8,367 nucleotides of DNA. It comes from Spirochaetota bacterium. GTDB lineage: Bacteria > Spirochaetota > B62-G9 > DRHN01. A program made the translations under genes and the position numbers. The notes below the pieces were generated by a model, which was not told the origin of the DNA, ran no database searches, and saw nothing but the letters and a program-made list of their open reading frames with translations. The stretch covers positions 1 through 8,367 of the forward strand of contig JAGLSF010000074.1 of NCBI GenBank assembly GCA_023136305.1. Reading direction: 5' to 3'. Positions 7,314 to 8,367 of the stretch are shown piece after piece. Numbering within the stretch: the stretch's first letter is position 1; each line of letters starts with the position of its first letter.

Positions 7314-7703
7314 AGAGACCTCGCTGGTGCAGATGCGGATGTTCTTTTCTTTCAGCTCAGTGGCAATTTCTTTGGCGTTTCGACAGCGCAAGAAAAAGGC
7401 CTTGCCCACATAGACCAGCACATCATAGCCAAACTTCGCTCCTTTCGGCACAAGGCAAGAAAGTTGCTCGGAGCCAAAGCTAAGATCGCATCGGGGGCAG
7501 TGCAGCTTCGTTTCCCAGGCAACAAAATCTCCGATGAGAAGTGTAGCAAGCTCTCTGGGTTTTGTTTTCAAAACCTTTACGCGGTCTGTACATACAGGAC
7601 AGCGCTCAGTTTCCGGTTCAAAAAAGATCGTGGGTCGAACCGGAAAGAGTTTGCTTGCACTGGTGTTCAAAGTCAAATGATCAATCGTTTTTCGTAACAG
7701 CAT
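7311..7703 (-). CDS. Transposase, N-terminal zinc-ribbon and HTH part (ends at amber codon)
   Basis: This 130-residue segment is the front of the transposase. Cys35-x2-Cys38 (CPVC) and Cys69-x2-Cys72 (CPRC) form a zinc ribbon, typical of transposase DNA-binding regions. A helix-turn-helix follows, roughly residues 105 to 140 of the continuous frame: RCRNAKEIATELKEKNIRIC supplies the first helix and turn, and TSEVS, the amber, then LARKFV supplies the recognition helix. The stop thus falls within the predicted recognition helix rather than at a domain boundary, which argues that the two halves were one protein. The ATG at 7703 overlaps the TAA of the upstream gene (TAATG), so translation probably depends on ribosomes finishing that gene. 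If it terminates at the amber, the product could still bind DNA weakly and might act as an inhibitor of transposition; that is inference. Confidence 0.75.
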   Translation of the reverse strand: MLLRKTIDHLTLNTSASKLFPVRPTIFFEPETERCPVCTDRVKVLKTKPRELATLLIGDFVAWETKLHCPRCDLSFGSEQLSCLVPKGAKFGYDVLVYVGKAFFLRCRNAKEIATELKEKNIRICTSEVS

Positions 7704-8365
7704 TACGGCGAGGTATCCAGAGTTTTTTTTAAAAGCCCATGATACTGAAAAAGACCGCGGATTGTTTCTTCGCCAATCGTATACCCCTTTTGGGAAAGGA
7801 TTCGGGAAAGCTCGACGATACTGCTCTTTGGATTACGGATTCGTTCCACGAGGATCGCGATGCTCTCCGCATTGGGGGGCAGCTTTCCAAGAGGAGGCTC
7901 AGGGGGAAATCGTTTTTCTTTTTGGGATTGGTGTACCTGCGGCTCGGATGAATAGTACACCACCTGCCGTCCATACTTTTCTCTGCGTAACTCAGCCAAC
8001 TCTTTGAACTGGGGCATGAACGAATGAGGATTGACCCCGATGATCTCAGCCAGCTCGGAGTTCGACAGCCCCTTCTCGGAGATTCTGACAAAATGAATGA
8101 TGGTGTTCTTCAGAGTGCCGTGTTTGGAGAAAAAGATCCCTCGGTACTGCCACAAGCCCTTCTTGCTGAATTGCGGGATGGAAGCAAGAGTGTAGTACTG
8201 GCCGTTTTTGTTGTAGCTGGTGTACACGTTCCACCCCTTCAGTCTCCTGCGCACGGTTGTTGGCGAACACTGTAAAAGCAGAGCGAGCTCCGGCACCATC
8301 ACGACCTTCTTCTGCGTAAAGGTATTCAAAGCCTTCTTCTCTTGTTGAATATCCCGGGTTCGCAT
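7703..8365 (-). CDS. Multi-HTH DNA-binding protein of the insertion element
   Basis: This protein has at least 220 residues and three helix-turn-helix-like segments. The first is at about 20-45: KKVVMVPELALLLQCSPTTV then RRRLKGW. The second is a winged-HTH-like block at about 84-140, with SNSELAEIIGVNPHSFMPQF (101-120) and a wing around GRQVVYYSS. The third is at about 167-213, with SSIVELSRILSQKGYTIGEE then TIRGLFQYHG. A proline-rich linker (about 152-165) separates the last two. It has no catalytic motif. Its TAA overlaps the transposase ATG, so it is likely the first gene of the element and either regulates transposition or helps recognise the ends; both are inferences. The ATG at 8365 is two bases from the window edge, so the real start and promoter may lie further upstream. 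I do not recognise a named family. Confidence 0.75.
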   Translation of the reverse strand: MRTRDIQQEKKALNTFTQKKVVMVPELALLLQCSPTTVRRRLKGWNVYTSYNKNGQYYTLASIPQFSKKGLWQYRGIFFSKHGTLKNTIIHFVRISEKGLSNSELAEIIGVNPHSFMPQFKELAELRREKYGRQVVYYSSEPQVHQSQKEKRFPPEPPLGKLPPNAESIAILVERIRNPKSSIVELSRILSQKGYTIGEETIRGLFQYHGLLKKTLDTSP

Positions 8366-8367
8366 GG

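Larger units (their letters stand above)
5793..8365 (-). mobile_element. Insertion-sequence-like element, two-gene transposase module (right end outside window)
   Basis: The element comprises a 220-residue multi-HTH gene followed by a 636-position transposase frame broken by one amber codon, all on the - strand. The two genes overlap as TAATG at 7705-7701, so translation is probably coupled. By eye the region is less GC-rich than the host genes to its left. The boundaries given are the coding limits, not the true ends. The left end should lie between the VOC stop (5690) and the transposase stop (5793). The right end lies beyond 8367, so terminal inverted repeats and target-site duplications cannot be tested here. 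The catalytic part resembles the IS256/MULE type of RNase H-like transposase, but I do not recognise a named IS family with confidence. Confidence 0.8.

Noticed and set aside
6768..7697. Long open frame of 309 codons on the + strand opposite the transposase
   Set aside because: It is antisense to a frame with recognisable zinc ribbon and DDE motifs, and its translation shows no domain or membrane pattern, so it is a shadow frame.
5780..8366. Nine-base direct repeat GTTCGCATG at 5780-5788 and 8358-8366, considered as a target-site duplication
   Set aside because: The right copy covers the start codon of the element's own first gene, so it cannot flank the element; a 9-base match in this length can occur by chance.

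Overview
This window reads as a piece of bacterial chromosome carrying a transposable element at its right side. Four host genes lie in a row on the + strand, and a two-gene insertion-sequence-like module lies on the - strand. The host genes look GC-richer by eye than the element (one sampled ATPase line is about 65% GC; sampled element lines run about 32-50%). The gene mix suggests an anaerobic bacterium, possibly a Desulfobacterota (deltaproteobacterial) lineage: a SERCA-type calcium pump, a uroporphyrinogen-decarboxylase-fold (URO-D) protein of the methyltransferase type, a VOC protein of the methylmalonyl-CoA-epimerase type, and this style of transposase. That placement is inference; no taxonomic marker is present.

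Layout. 1-135 is a leader with a small inverted repeat. 136-1359 encodes a 12-helix MFS transporter. 1360-1449 holds a convincing sigma70-type promoter. 1450-4095 encodes a complete type IIA P-type ATPase, likely a Ca2+ exporter. 4175-5119 encodes a URO-D-family protein with an H-x-C metal motif but no cysteine at the usual third-ligand site. 5208-5690 encodes a VOC metalloprotein that keeps all four metal-ligand positions and has a strong Shine-Dalgarno site. A short hairpin plus T-tract at 5730-5750 probably ends this transcript.

5793-8365 (- strand) is the mobile module, read from right to left. A 220-residue protein with three helix-turn-helix-like segments overlaps the transposase start as TAATG. 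The transposase frame spans 7703 to 5793 and is cut by one in-frame amber codon at 7313-7311. The part before the amber has a zinc ribbon and an HTH. The part after it carries the complete DDE-like catalytic core. Both halves are in the same frame and nothing appears to be missing, so this is either a recent nonsense mutation or an amber that is read through.

How the genes relate. The URO-D and VOC genes share a strand and a short gap and may be co-transcribed. Their families are compatible with small-molecule methyl or acyl metabolism, but no substrate can be named. The MFS transporter and the Ca2+ pump look like independent membrane functions. The strongest leads are the amber codon in the transposase recognition helix, the atypical URO-D protein beside a VOC enzyme, and the unusual multi-HTH helper protein of the element.
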